Assembly (NCBI RefSeq): GCF_001540865.1
Contig: NC_033621.1
Coordinates: 6,894,972-6,958,971, forward strand
Length of the DNA stretch: 64,000 bases
Reading direction: 5' to 3'
DNA from: Ananas comosus
Lineage: Eukaryota; Streptophyta; Magnoliopsida; Poales; Bromeliaceae
The notes beneath the pieces were generated by a model. The model was not told the origin of the DNA. It saw only the letters and a list, made by a program, of their open reading frames with translations, and did no database searches. Both the position numbers and the translations under genes were made by a program. Positions 20,539 to 31,610 of the stretch are shown piece by piece (position 1 is the first letter of the stretch; each line of letters starts with the position of its first letter).

Positions 20539-21966
20539 TTGGGGAATATCCGAGTTGCGTGTGAGTTTTCGGATGTATTTCTGGCGGAGTTACCGGGATT
20601 GCCACCGGACCGAAAAGTTGAGTTCATCATTGACTTGATTCCCGGGGCGGCGCCAATCTCAAAGGCTCCGTATAGAATGGCACCGGTGGAGCTAGTGGAA
20701 TTGAAAGCACAACTACAAGACTTGCTCGATAAAGGCTTTGTGAGACCGAGCGTGTCACCATGGGGAGCTCCGGTACTGTTTGTGAAGAAGAAGGACGGCA
20801 CACTTCGACTCTGCGTGGATTATCGCGAGTTGAACAAAGTGACGATCAAGAACAACTACCCGTTGCCAAGGATTAACGATTTGTTCGATCAGTTGCAAGG
20901 GTCAAAGATGTATTCGAAAATTGATCTCCAATCGGGGTATCATCAACTAAAGATTAGGCCAATGGATGAGCACAAAACGGCGTACCGTACGCGGTATGGC
21001 CATTATGAGTTTACGATAATGCCATTTAGGCTTACTAATGCCCCGGCCGCGTTTATGGACTTGATGAACCGAGTCTTTCGGCCGTCGTTGGATCGATGTA
21101 TCGTGGTGTTTATAGACAGCGTGTTGGTCTATTCGAAGAGTGAGGAGGAACACGAAAGGCATTTGAGGGATGTGTTGGAAATCCTCCGACAAAAGAAACT
21201 CTATGCTAAGTTGAAGAAATGTGACTTTTGGCTGACGGAGGTCACATTCTTGGGCCACGTGATATCGGGCGATGGAGTCTCGGTAGACCCTAAGAAAGTG
21301 GAGCCGATTAAGGATTGGCCTCGTCCGACGAGTGTAGCGGAGGTCCGCAGTTTTCTTAGACTCACGGGCTACTACCGGCGGTTCGTGGAGGGGTTTGCTA
21401 AAATAACTACTCCGCTAACGCGCCTTACCTACAAGGGAGTGAAATATATTTGGAATGACGATTGCGATCAGAGCTTCGAGGAATTGAAGAACAGGTTGAC
21501 GTCGACCCCGGTGCTTGCCTTGCCGACTCCGGGGGAGACTTTTGTAGTGTATAGTGATGCTTCATATAGTGGTCTCGGGTGTGTGTTAATGCAAAATGGC
21601 CGGGTGATAGCTTATGCTTCACGCCAGTTGAAGAGTTGTGAAAAGAACTACCCAATTCATGACCTTGAGCTAGCCGCGGTGATATTCGCGCTAAAGTTAT
21701 GGAGGCATTACTTGTACGGTGAGCATTGTGAGATTTATACGGATCATAAGAGCCTCAAATACTTGTTCACCCAGAAGGAATTGAATATGCGACAGCGGCG
21801 GTGGTTGGAGTTGTTGAAGGACTATGACGTCACTATACTGTACCACCCCGGAGAAGCCAATGTCGTGGCCGACGCGCTAAGTAGGAAATCAGTGGAAAAC
21901 TTGGCGACGGCAATCACGTCGCAATCGTATTGCAAAAGGAGATGCAATGGTTGGGCCTCGAAGTAG
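20539..21966 (+). pseudogene. Element A reverse transcriptase and RNase H
   Basis: A 475-codon open frame. RT motifs in order: [77 protein letters not shown]. RNase H follows with [42 protein letters not shown] and [11 protein letters not shown]. Two RT motifs are altered. The usual G in MPFGLTNAP is R, and the FIDD (YXDD-type) catalytic box reads FIDS, with Ser at codon 194 (21118-21120). The homologous element E keeps G and FIDD. Loss of the second aspartate should abolish polymerase activity. The frame is lost near 21935 at the tether to integrase. Confidence 0.92.
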
Positions 21967-23090
21967 TAGCGCCGGGAGTGCCAGCAATACTAGCCGTGTT
22001 GGTAGTGCAACCGACCTTGTTGTAGATGATTAAAGAGCTGCAAGCTTCGGATTCTTATCTTCAAAAGGTGCGGAGTCAAGTAGAAAGTGGTAGTGCTGAC
22101 GATTTCAGCATTGGAACTGATGGCGCACTTCGATTTAGAAATCGTTGGTGTGTGCCTAAAAATGATGACGTTCGAAGGGCGATCATGCAAGAAGCGCATC
22201 AATCTCCCTATGGTATACACTCGGGCGGCACTAAAATGTATCAAGACCTAAAGATGCTTTATTGGTGGCCAGGTATGAAAAGAGAAATTGGAGAGTTCGT
22301 GGCGCAATGCCTTACGTGCCAACAAGTGAAAGCGGAACGCCAGTTTCCAGTAGGAAAGCTTCAAAGTCTATCTATACCTGTTTAGAAATGGGAAAATGTA
22401 GCAATGGATTTCGTTACCGTTTTGCCTCGATCACAAGGCGGACATGATGCGATATGGGTGATAGTGGATCGATTGACGAAATCGGCTCACTTTTTGCCGA
22501 TTCACACTACGTGGTCGGGAGACAAGCTAGCTCAAGTATACCTTGACGAGATGGTGAGACTGCATGGGGTTCCGATGTCAATTGTATCGAATCGAGACCC
22601 TAGGTTTACATCTCATTTTTGGAAGAGCTTGCAAAATGCGTTGGGCACACGGCTCGACTTCAGTACAGCGTTTCATCCTTATAGCGATGGACAGTTAGAA
22701 AGGACAATACAAATCCTCGAGGACATGTTGCGAGCTTGTGTGCTGATTACAGGGGCGGATGGCACAACTACTCGCTGATGGCAAAGTTCGCGTATAATAA
22801 CAGTTACCAAGAAAGTATCGCGATGGCGCCATTTGAGGCATTGTATGGAAAGAGGTGCCGTTCCCCGATTCATTGGAACGAGGTGGGCGAAAGAGTTACT
22901 CTTGGCCCCGATGTGTTGCGGGAGGCGGAGGAGAAAGTTCGCCTTGCCCGTCAACGTCTTGCGACGGCACAGTCAAGGCAAAAGAGTTATGCCGATCAGC
23001 GCAAAAGAGAATTGGAATTCGCGGTTGGAGACCGTGTATTTGTGAAGGTATCGCCTATGCGAGGTGTAAGGCATTTTGGGGTCCGCGGGA
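21967..23090 (+). pseudogene. Element A integrase
   Basis: Broken frames carry the integrase: an HHCC zinc-binding region (AHQSPYGIHSGGTKMY ... CLTCQQVK, about 22195-22330), the catalytic core with the first Asp in [16 protein letters not shown], the second in IVSNRDPRFTSHFW and Glu in SDGQLERT, then [20 protein letters not shown] and the GPY/F-like region. Breaks: a stop at 22383, a frameshift near 22745 and another near 23065, plus stops before 22026. It would have inserted the cDNA; in D/D/E terms the catalytic residues are present but the frame is not intact. Confidence 0.9.
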
Positions 23091-23451
23091 AATTGAGCCC
23101 CGATATGTCGGATCGTTCAAGGTATTAGAGCGCATTGGCATGGTGGCGTACAAGGTTGCATTGCCACCGAGACTTGCGGGAGTTCACGACGTATTTCACA
23201 TGTCAAACCTCCAAAAGCATATTCGCAACTCGATACATGTGTTAGAGTATGAGCCCGTGGAGCTACGCGAAGACATGTCGTATGAGGAGTACTCGGTATG
23301 CATCCTCGATAGAGAAGAGAGGAAATTGCAGAGTCGCAAAATTCTGTACGTAAAGGTCCAATGGAGCAACCATGCGGTGCGAGAAGCCACTTGGGAGCCT
23401 GAGAAGACTATGCGGAGGATGTATCCTCACCTATTTGAGTCGACGAGTTGA
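23091..23451 (+). pseudogene. Element A integrase C terminus with chromodomain
   Basis: The frame is open to the natural stop TGA at 23449-23451. It begins with REIEPRYVGSFKVLERIG and VFHMSNLQKHI, the segment typical of chromovirus integrase tails. The final chromodomain reads ILDREERKLQSRKILYVKVQ, then WSNHAVREATWEPEKTM, ending YPHLFES. Chromodomains of this family are thought to steer integration to heterochromatin marks, which fits the nested landscape. I judge the group from motif order only. Confidence 0.88.
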
Positions 23452-23481
23452 GGTATGTTTAGTTTCGCGGACGAAACTATT

Positions 23482-23496
23482 TTAAGGGGTGGAGAA
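23482..23496 (+). other. Polypurine tract of element A
   Basis: TTAAGGGGTGGAGAA lies directly before the 3' LTR start TGTAATATACC at 23497. It is the primer site for plus-strand DNA synthesis. Confidence 0.88.
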
Positions 23497-25996
23497 TGTA
23501 ATATACCGAAACTTCGGTAAATAAATATCGAACTTTAGTCAAATTGACCAAAGTGCGAGGTTGGTACGCTTCGGAAAGGCCGAGGGCGTCAAAAAGGGAA
23601 AAAGTGCATTGTTGGGGGTTTTCGAGAGCTAAAGAATAAAAAATCTGCTTACTGCAGCTTTTGAGCTCTCGGGGACCAGTCCCTGGTGGGAGAGACCGGT
23701 CCCCGAATGCGAAAAATCTCGGAGATGGAAAAATCGGCTAAGTTCCAGAAAACCAGCTCTCGGGAACCGGTCCCTGCGGGGAGAGACCGGTCCCCGAGAG
23801 ACCGGTCCCATCAGGAGAGACCGGTTGCATCAGGTGAGAGCTCCGCTCAGCTGCGGCAGGGCTCTCTGGGACCGGTCCCATGCTGGAGAGACTGGTCCCC
23901 GGCCGCGAAAAATGCCCAGTCTGGGCAGTACAAAAAGATGAAAGTTGAGGGGCTTATTTGCATTTATGCACTAAGTGGGCTATGTATGAGGGGGTATGAG
24001 ATATTTCTCTCATTTCTCTCCCCCGCACCCTCTCATATCTCTCTTCCTCTCTCTCTAGAAGGCAAGGAGAAGAAGAGAAGAAAGAAAAGTAGAAAGAGAA
24101 GAAGAAGGAGAAAAAGGTAGAGAAGAAGGCAAGGGAGTGAAGCAACTCCCTCTCCTTCACCTCTAGCTCAAGAAAGGAAAGCTTGTGAGGTAAGCTTTGA
24201 TCCTCACTCATGGTAGAACCCTAGAATGGGTTTTGAATGACCTAAGGGTGGTTTTAATGGAGCCCCTAGAAGATTTAAAGCTTTCTTTTGCTTCCCTAAG
24301 AGATCAAAACTAGGGTTTTGATATATGTGGAGCTAGGACACCCAAATTGGGGTTTTTGCTTGTGAGGGTTCTAAAGTTAAATTGACTCTCTAGAAACCTA
24401 ATTGGGGGTATTTCCGACACGTTGGTGTGCTCGGTTTAATGTTACGAAAAGCCTATGCGAAGTTATAAGCAAAAAGGCCTAATTTGGCTTCGTTTTGCCG
24501 CAGGTAGCAAATTAGGTGACTAAGAACCCCAAGAAAATCACCGTAGCATCCTAGTAAGCCTACGAGGTGGGTGGTGATTTTCAAACTTGTTGAAATTTCT
24601 TTTATGTCTAATGTGTCACTTTCTTGAGCATATGAGCAAATGCTCGTGCATGCATTGTAGGATAAATGAGATGATGTTCATGTGAATGTTTGCATGTTGA
24701 GAGTATAATTTGTATTATGAGATGGTTGAGAACCTAAGAACCCTATATATGCATGAGATGTAACATGAGAACCTAGTTGTGGTAAAAGAACAAAGGTGAC
24801 ACTATGACATGTAGATCGAGTGGCATTAGTAAATGCATAGATAAAAGCTAGAGTTAACAACAAGTGGGGCATCAAAGAATAAAAGCTAGAGTTAGCAACA
24901 AGTGTAGCATAAAGAACACTAGAGTTAGTGAAATGACATGATTGGGAACAACGAATGCAAAGAATATGAGATGGAGACACAATGACATACAACCTTAGAG
25001 CTAAGGGCCATTTGTGCATAATTTCCTTATGGTAAAGGAATGGATTGAACTTGACATCCTTAAGAGTTAAGGATTTGATCATACTCGCTATAAGTCCTTA
25101 CTCGAGGGTGGTCGTTCCCCCTCAGGCGATGTGCTCCGGAGTTTGTCATCACTGGGTTGGTGCTGTTCCCCAGAGGACGGTCCCAACGGGAGGAAGCTGA
25201 GGGCCCATTAAATGGGATTTTGAGTTGGTGAGTTATGGAACCCGCGGGAGGAAGCTAAGGGTCCAATGGGTTAGCCAAGAGATTGGGTAAAAGAAAAGTG
25301 TTGATTGAGGCGAAACCCACGGGTTAGCCTGAGATTGAACGAAAGATCAAAGAACTTGCATTCTTCATGAGTTTTTACATTGAGCATTCTTATTGACAGC
25401 TTTGTTCAGGCATATTAGTTGCATTGTATAGTTGGTTACTTATCTGCTTCCTTTCTATTATGCCTGAGTTAGATCTAGTGGGAAAGTCGGTGAGATTGGG
25501 GCTGAACCCATTGGGAACTTCGTTGTAGTTCTCACCCCACTATTTCCACAGAGCCGGGACAGAGTGAGCCGGCGAGCGACCGCGGTAAAGGTATCGCGCC
25601 GTAGACAGTGACTACCAAAGTGGGGCTTTATATTTTGTTAGTAGCATACCTTATATCATCTTTTGTATTCGATGATTTGAGATGTTAAAGAAAAGAATGT
25701 AATGTGTTATTATGAACAAATGTGATGTAAAAAGAAATGATGAAAACCAATGTAAAGAATCATGAATGTAAATGGTTTAAAGTAAATCACTTTACGTGTA
25801 TGTTGTTAGTTTCCTTTCTTTCACTCATGACTATTGCTTACCCTCGTGTAAGCCATTGTGTATGTTTCCACTAGTGCTTTTCTTAATTGAAAATTATACA
25901 GGTGATGAGCCTTGGGCGGACTGGAAAAACTCTGTCCGTTCGGCGTCTGTCCGACGTGCCCGGACCGGCCAAAGGGATCAGTCCCGGGGCGTGACA
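23497..25996 (+). mobile_element. Element A 3' LTR, complete (2500 bp)
   Basis: This is the only full, gap-free copy of the family A LTR here and the best reference for it. It starts TGTAATATACC and ends GGGGCGTGACA. Order of landmarks: 'gaccaaagtgcgaggttgg' at +30, ACCGGT array, 'gcccagtctgggc' inverted repeat, a CT-rich then GA-rich leader (24020-24180), donor GAG|GTAAGC (24190), the 'ctccggag' block (25135), 'gttctcacccca' (25528), and the stem GGACTG...CTGTCC (25918-25937). Confidence 0.93.
23670..23905. repeat. ACCGGT palindrome array in the A 3' LTR
   Basis: Six intact ACCGGT hexamers plus ACCAGT and ACTGGT variants, as GAGAGACCGGTCCCC units. It has one more 15-bp unit near 23790-23805 than the 5' LTR. 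Confidence 0.85.
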
Positions 25997-26954
25997 GTGA
26001 AGGTGCTACGGTTCAAATCTCGTGATTTTGGGCGCCTATTCTCTCGCCTGCGGCAAAACGAAGCCAAATTAGACTTTTTTTCCATAACTTTGCGTAGACT
26101 CGTCGGATTGGCGAACCGAGTCCACCAACGAGTTGGAAATATTCCCATTTTGGTTTCTACAATGTCAATTAGCCTTTAAACCAACCTAGGGCAAAAGCCC
26201 CAATTTTGGTACTCTAACATGTTATATAACAATATACACAAATTTGATCTCTAAGACAAGCAAAAGCAAGTTTGATCATCATCTAGGAACTAATCTAGAA
26301 CCATTTAAACCATTCTTAGGGCATCTAAAGCAAACCCTAGATTTCTACCATGAGGGCTCATGGAGAAATATGGGTTTTCATGGACTCTATGGCCTCTACA
26401 AGGTTTCTAATTTTGCAAGAAACTCAAAATCAAAAGATTCAGGACATAAAACCAAGTCGTAACATTTATTTTGCATGAAACCTCACCTTAGTCCAAAAGC
26501 TCTCCAAGCTCCTCGTTGTAGGTGAACTCCAAAGCCTTCAAAAGCTCCAAAATCTCCTCCAATCTTCTCTAATCTCCTCCAAACCATCTTGAGAGGGAGT
26601 TCCTAGAGAAAGAGAGTGAGAGAAATGAGAAGGAGATGTGTTGTTGGCTGTGAACAAGAAAGGAGGGGTGTGGGGTCTTTTATAAGCTGCTACAATTGCA
26701 ACCAAGCTCTCCATATTCTTTTATTTGTAGCAGACCAAAACTGCTGTGAGTGGCACTGCGTACCGGTGCGCGGGATGCTGTCACCGGTTTAACGATTACG
26801 CAGCAGCCAAACTCGAGAGCTGCCTTCTCGAATAGCTGACCTGGTACCGGTACGCACCAGGGGTGTCACCGGTTTAACAACCGTAAACACTCAAACCCGA
26901 GAGTAGCTATTCTCAGGTGCTTGCCTGGTACCGGTACTACTCCAATGCATTACT
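25997..26954 (-). mobile_element. Element H 5' LTR, segment 2 of 3
   Basis: This continues 14775 after element A; the first bases 'gtgaa' are the second copy of A's TSD. It contains a donor on the minus strand, AAG|GTGAGG (26485-26486), the GA-rich leader (about 26580-26640 inverse) and three TACCGGTRC-type motifs (26761-26940) instead of the GAGA-flanked array. It ends 'ttact', the left TSD copy of the next solo LTR. Confidence 0.88.
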
Positions 26955-27298
26955 TGTGACACACTGGACCTTTGCAAATTGCGAGGTTCGAGTGTTTGAT
27001 CCGTGTGACGAGCCATCTCAGACTTTCTGAAGGGTCGTAGACAGTGTTCCGACCCATGGTTCGAGTCCCGAGAAGTGAGGTTTAAAGCCGAGCACGAAAA
27101 CCCGAAAAATCGAATTTTTGGTTANAGATGATAGAACTTTACTCGCTCTGATATCATTAGTTGCTAGCTATTTTACTTCTTTATTTGTTCTATCTCTTGC
27201 TTTACTTCCGCTTTTATTGTAGACGCCTTATATGTGTAGACATATGGCGGGTCTGGGCACGCTACCGGGAGGGCCTCCGCCGGTCCCGGGGCGTGACA
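26955..27298 (+). mobile_element. Solo LTR of the B family, collapsed by a gap
   Basis: It starts TGTGACACACTGGACC and ends GGTCCCGGGGCGTGACA, the family B termini, but is only 344 bp with an N at 27125. The TSD is perfect: 'ttact' at 26950-26954 and 27299-27303. About 2.3 kb is probably missing at the N. Confidence 0.88.
27125..27125. other. Assembly gap (single N)
   Basis: Lies inside the solo LTR 26955-27298, between its start and end blocks. Confidence 0.9.
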
Positions 27299-27303
27299 TT
27301 ACT

Positions 27304-27514
27304 GGTTAACAATGCTCCAGACTTCAATTTTGCATCGTTTCGACTCCAATTCGCGTCGAGCAATGCTAAAACCTTTCTAACTCTCTTGGAACTCAACTTT
27401 AACCCTTCCAACATTGTTGGAATATTAAATGGACTTTATCCAACTATTTCTCTCGCACACTTTGGTCAATTTGACTAAAGTTCGATATACTCTACTGAGT
27501 TTCGGTGTATTACA
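27304..27514 (-). mobile_element. Element H 5' LTR, segment 3 of 3 (LTR start)
   Basis: On the minus strand it begins TGTAATACACCGAAACTCAG at 27514, followed by the conserved 'gtcaaattgaccaaagtg' also seen at +30 in family A. The outer flank is 'tgacc' (27515-27519). The other end of H is not identifiable. Confidence 0.85.
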
Positions 27515-28056
27515 TGACCCCAGCTCGTGTTTGGCTATTTTATTAACCGAGCTAACAAATTCATCTCATATTCAACTCGTTTACTAAACGAGCGATTCGA
27601 TCTTGAGCTGAACACGCGTCGAACTCATTTTTAGCCGAACACGAGTTGTCTCGCGAATAGCGAGCTGGATTGCCAACTCTATATGTGAGTAGGCTCTATA
27701 ACCGATGCTCCAAAGTACACTGAGTTAACATAATCAATTTACTAAACTGATTATGTTTCGTAATTTGACCTTATTCAATGGTCCTGAACCCGAACTTAGC
27801 TTGGACATGAAAAAGGAAGTAAGCCATTCGACATTGTGCACATCCATTACTAAGGTTGTTTTCAAAGTATACTTTGCGCCATTTATTAGAGGTGTTCCAA
27901 CGTGTATAGAGTGTAAGTCCTACACTTTTGTGTCTTCTTACTATGCTAACTAGTCTACGTCAACACCTATATAGAGAAAAAAAATAGATTACCAAATAGA
28001 GATGGCTACACCATATAGTTGTAAATATTTCTAATATATATACTGGTTCACATTAA
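27515..28056. other. Non-LTR DNA; no gene seen
   Basis: The first ~170 bp are rich in AGCTCG/GAGC/CGAGC words (27525-27670), a pattern common in plant dispersed repeats. The rest is AT-rich with no long frame that I would call coding. It ends with 'taa', the MITE target site. Confidence 0.6.
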
Positions 28057-28522
28057 GGGGCCGTTTGGTTAGATGTAATTATAAATACAGTGTAGTTAGA
28101 GATGCATGCAGTTGAAAATACAACAATTACCACTACATGAGTCATGTTTGGTTGTATGTAGTAGAAAGCGCTGCAAGTATAAATAATTTGTTTGGTTGCA
28201 TGCAATTGAGAAATAATTTTTAAAATTTTATTATTTTATATATATGATGGTGAGATTACCTCCAATGTAAAAAAGAAAAATAATTTTTGTTTAAAAAATA
28301 TTGAGGAGGTAAGCATACATTTTATTTAAAGTTACTCTCTCCAACTACTGTAGTTGGAACTGCGGCCAATTTGGGCGTAGCTCGAACTGCTACAGTTGGG
28401 CCTCCTCCTGCAGTTCCTACTGCAGCAGTTGGAGTTAAATACATCAAACTAAACACGAAATTTGTATTTACATGTAGTTACAACTGCAGTGTAGTTGCAA
28501 CTACATGCAACCAAACGGCCCC
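28057..28522. mobile_element. Tourist-like MITE (PIF/Harbinger type), 466 bp
   Basis: Perfect 14-bp terminal inverted repeats GGGGCCGTTTGGTT (28057) and AACCAAACGGCCCC (ending 28522) extend inwards imperfectly for about 40 bp. A 3-bp TSD 'taa' flanks it (28054-28056 and 28523-28525). Size, TIR sequence and TAA target are those of Tourist-type non-autonomous PIF/Harbinger elements. The interior is AT-rich with CTGCAGTT/AACTGCAG inverted words and no coding potential. Confidence 0.9.
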
Positions 28523-28691
28523 TAAGTGTACATCATGTCGAGAATAGGTACAAAATAGTTATAGAAATAACGAAATTAACACTGACTACTTTCCGAAAGT
28601 TCCACCGCACAACAGGTAGTTAGGTGACATTGGCAGCACATTAAGGACTGCCGGTCCAGTAGCAAGTGTCACACCCGAATCCTAGCGGCAG

Positions 28692-29090
28692 CCTACAAAG
28701 TTTCAGATGTACCGTATTGCCCTATAACTGACCCGTTTTTGACTATAACGTGCAAAATCATTTACTATGCTATAAAGGGAGACATATCGCTGTCAGGTAT
28801 ATAGGCATGCCCTTCGGCACTATAGAAGTATCTTGGCACCCCTATAGCTGTCATTGCTTTTCATAAGAGCGGCGTATCAATGGTAGGTATATCGGTGTGC
28901 CCTACAAAGTTTCAGCTGTACCGTACCACCCTATAACTGATCCGTTTTTTATTATAACATGCAAAATCAAGTTCTACTCTATAAAAGTGGGCATATCACT
29001 GGCAGGTATATGGGTGTGCCCTTCAGCACTATAGATGTACCTTGGCACCCTTATAGCTGTCATTCTTTTTTATAACATAGAAGTAGGTTT
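28692..29090. repeat. About 209-bp tandem duplication with ~105-bp substructure
   Basis: 'cctacaaagtttcag' starts at 28692 and again at 28901. The two copies stay alignable to about 29090 ('gcaccc..tatagctgtcatt' at both ends). Inside each copy, halves resemble each other ('ggtatat.ggtgtgccct', 'tgtacc...cctatagctg'), so an older ~105-bp unit was doubled. No coding potential. The 28526-28691 flank shows nothing else. Confidence 0.75.
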
Positions 29091-29686
29091 TGAGTTAGGT
29101 AGATACTTCAACAAGATGTACAATGGTAAATCACTTGTTTTCCATTCAAAGAGAATAGCTATAATTGATTAAAATTAACTTTGCATACAATAGAATGTTG
29201 GAATTAGGATCTCACTCAAATTACACATATATACAGGTATAATTTTTGCACACTTATATTGAAGTAATGCTTCAGCTGCATAACAAAATTTTCAACTCAA
29301 CAAATATTTTTCCAACCATACAATATAAGGTTTACATTCCTAGTCTTGAAATACCATTATCATGCATCATTCAGAATCCGAAAGGTAAAAGTCTGATGCA
29401 TAGTAAGGATATGATACGATACAATACGATACGATGAAATATGTTGCTATTAATATCTAAGTTATTATCTTTGAAGAACCTGATAACATTTGAGATAGCG
29501 TGTCCAGCTCGGCGCGCCACCATTTTTTTAACTGCTTTTCACATCGCAACAATCTCTCTCTCAAGTAATCTTGAGTTTTCTAGTAGGAATGTGAAAGGTA
29601 TTAGAGGAATAGGGGCTGATAGAGCATAAAGGTTCTCAACAAGTTGGTTAATTTGTGCAAACTAATTAGCCCATTCATTAAACAAT
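29091..29686. other. AT-rich non-coding stretch
   Basis: No supported gene. It holds a short (GATAC)n-like run near 29411-29435. It may be 3' flank of the coding-like fragment that starts at 29687 on the minus strand. Confidence 0.5.
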
Positions 29687-30171
29687 TCATTCCAGTAAGC
29701 ATATGCTTACTTGCGATCTTCTCTCAACAAGATTGAATTCATCCGATAGTCTTAAATAAGCAACATAGGTTTGGAGATTAGGCATGGACACTTCTGGATA
29801 TTCATCAAGCACCATTAAGGCCATTTGGTTGTTCTCTTCACGTATTACATTTAAAACAGTTAGTAATGTGTCTACATCAGTTTTAGGAAGAAATATGGTA
29901 CGACGCGTGTATACAGTACCTGTTACCATCAGATCTTTAAATATCTCATTAGATTCTGAGACCCTATATTCCCACTTCCCGAGCATCTGATTATATACAT
30001 GCTGGGAAGAGAGAATGTGAGCTGGTATTGAGTTTGTGAACCTTTCATCTTATTCAAGTGCCCATAGCCGACCCGACCCGCTACATCATGGATGCATTTG
30101 GGAGTGTAGCTATATAAGTCTTTTACTTGATCCATCGCTAAAAAATACAGATTGGTTACAAATGCAAACAA
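29687..30171 (-). pseudogene. Unrecognised coding-like fragment, probably broken
   Basis: Two overlapping minus-strand frames have non-repetitive, protein-like composition. The first (30171-29929) includes DQVKDLYSYTPKCIHDVAGR. The second (to 29687) includes MLGKWEYRVSESNEIFKDLM, TRRTIFLPKTDVDTLLTVLN and NQMALMVLDEYPEVSMPNLQ. The second frame reads upstream of its Met past an acceptor-like CTTCCCAG at about 30002. That suggests exons of a host gene or a frameshifted pseudogene. I do not recognise the family. It has no resemblance to gag-pol and lies in the window's only non-LTR island. No start, promoter or full exon set is evident. Confidence 0.4.
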
Positions 30172-31025
30172 ATTTAGAAAGACCCATCAAACATAGTGGG
30201 TATTTATATGTGAAGATAGGAAAAATGATTTATATGGAACTTCCATAGATGCCAATTAGTACATCTATACGATCCCATCATACAGTGCTAGCTATATTAA
30301 AAGAGTTATGAAGGTCCGTCCGTACAGTCCTATCTTAATAATCAATGGAATACCAATGGTGGACTGAGGTACACCTTTACCAATATACAGGACAATACTA
30401 AAGGAAATTGACATGTCTTAGGCATTAAGTAATATTACCGACATATAATAGCAGAATCTACATATATGATACAACCACTGTCAGCACCTGCGGGATAAAT
30501 CAAGTCAAAACAGGTATTAACTTGCAAGAGAAGACATGTCACTAATCATTTAGATACTCGCTATAATTTCAAAGGTATTTGGCATCAGACTTAATTACTA
30601 CTATGTATAATAAAGAAATACCTATATATCTGTTCTTGCACATGTATAAGTTAGACAGAACAATCATATTTCACTAAAATAGAGACAATTATATTTGTAT
30701 AAGCTAGTGGTAGGTCTGATCATGCCGGTTAACACTTGCTATACTTCGACACCTTAAGAAGGTGGAGACAATGTCTGCAGATCCAGCGGATAGCTGCATT
30801 ACCTACGTCTACATAGGTTCTAATTTATCTAGTCATTTATATGGTCGTTAACAATTTTAGTTTTTCATTTAGATTACACACTTTTTATCTGTAGGTGTTC
30901 CAAATGTAGAGACAAGTAGTAATTCAGTATTGTGCCAAATATGACAGTTATATATGAAATTATAAGTGTGCCAAATGTAATCTCACGATGTTTAACACAT
31001 GTATATTGCAATCCATTCACTATGT
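30172..31025. other. AT-rich DNA; no gene seen
   Basis: Short frames only, none convincing. No terminal repeats or TSD found. Confidence 0.5.
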
Positions 31026-31610
31026 TTAATTCATTCTCGCCCCTCAGCACCACACTAGCCAAATAGGCTATGCAACCCCTGCTAATCAACTGCCTAGCTC
31101 GAGAGGAGCTAATCGTCATCGTAAACAGCGAGCTCTGACATCCTCTAAACACAACCTCCTCCTGCCCCGGCTCTCTAAAGGTGACCGTTCGATTCTTGCA
31201 ATCGATGGTGGCGAAGTACTTGGTCAACCAATCCATGCCCAAAACCACGTCAAACTCCCCGAGTTTACGCAAGGCTAAAAGATCCACGGCCATAATCCAC
31301 TCTCCTACCTAAACAGGGCAACTGGGGCAAAACTCCCTTATGTCCAAAGAGTGGTCGGGAACAACAACACGTCCCAGATGCAACAAGGAAACTAACGGGA
31401 TGCCATGCAACTCGGCAAACAGCCGATCTATGAATGAATGTGATGATGCACCGGTATCAAATAATGCTCGAACTCAAATGCCATATAATAAAATGATACC
31501 TGCCCCCACATTCTCGGCTGCTGCCACCTCCTCAGTCTGGGCCGCATACATGCGCCCGCTCGGGGCCTGTCGTGACCCCTCGGTCTGGCGCTCGACATAA
31601 AGCAACACAC
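31026..31610 (-). pseudogene. Protease fragment of a B-like Ty3 element
   Basis: The minus strand encodes the C-terminal gag linker (APSGRMYAAQTEEVAAAEN), the protease DTGAS region (with an extra Ser codon near 31445) and LGEFDVVLGMDWLTKYFATI, ending CIAYLASVV near 31045. It matches element B's protease (2138-2520) and extends further toward RT. Stops lie near 31475 and 31312. It is on the same strand as LTR K to its right and may be all that is left of that element's coding region. Confidence 0.85.

Larger units (their letters stand above)
14776..25996 (+). mobile_element. Element A: near-complete Ty3/gypsy chromovirus
   Basis: This full-structure element runs 5' LTR (14776-18441), PBS, leader, gag, protease, RT, RNase H, integrase, chromodomain, PPT, 3' LTR (23497-25996). 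TSD gtaaa/gtgaa flanks it inside the H LTR. Domain order PR-RT-RH-IN-chromodomain, long LTRs and an iMet PBS point to the Tekay/Del group of chromoviruses; the clade call is from memory of such families and not from a phylogeny. Many stops and frameshifts, plus substituted RT motifs, make it non-autonomous. The LTRs look roughly 95% identical by eye, so the insertion is fairly recent. A foreign contig (16230-17797) has been scaffolded into its 5' LTR. Confidence 0.92.

Noticed and set aside
23670..23905. Array resembling a CRISPR-like repeat block
   Set aside because: Units are 14-35 bp palindromes with irregular spacing, no unique equal-length spacers, and lie in plant LTRs.
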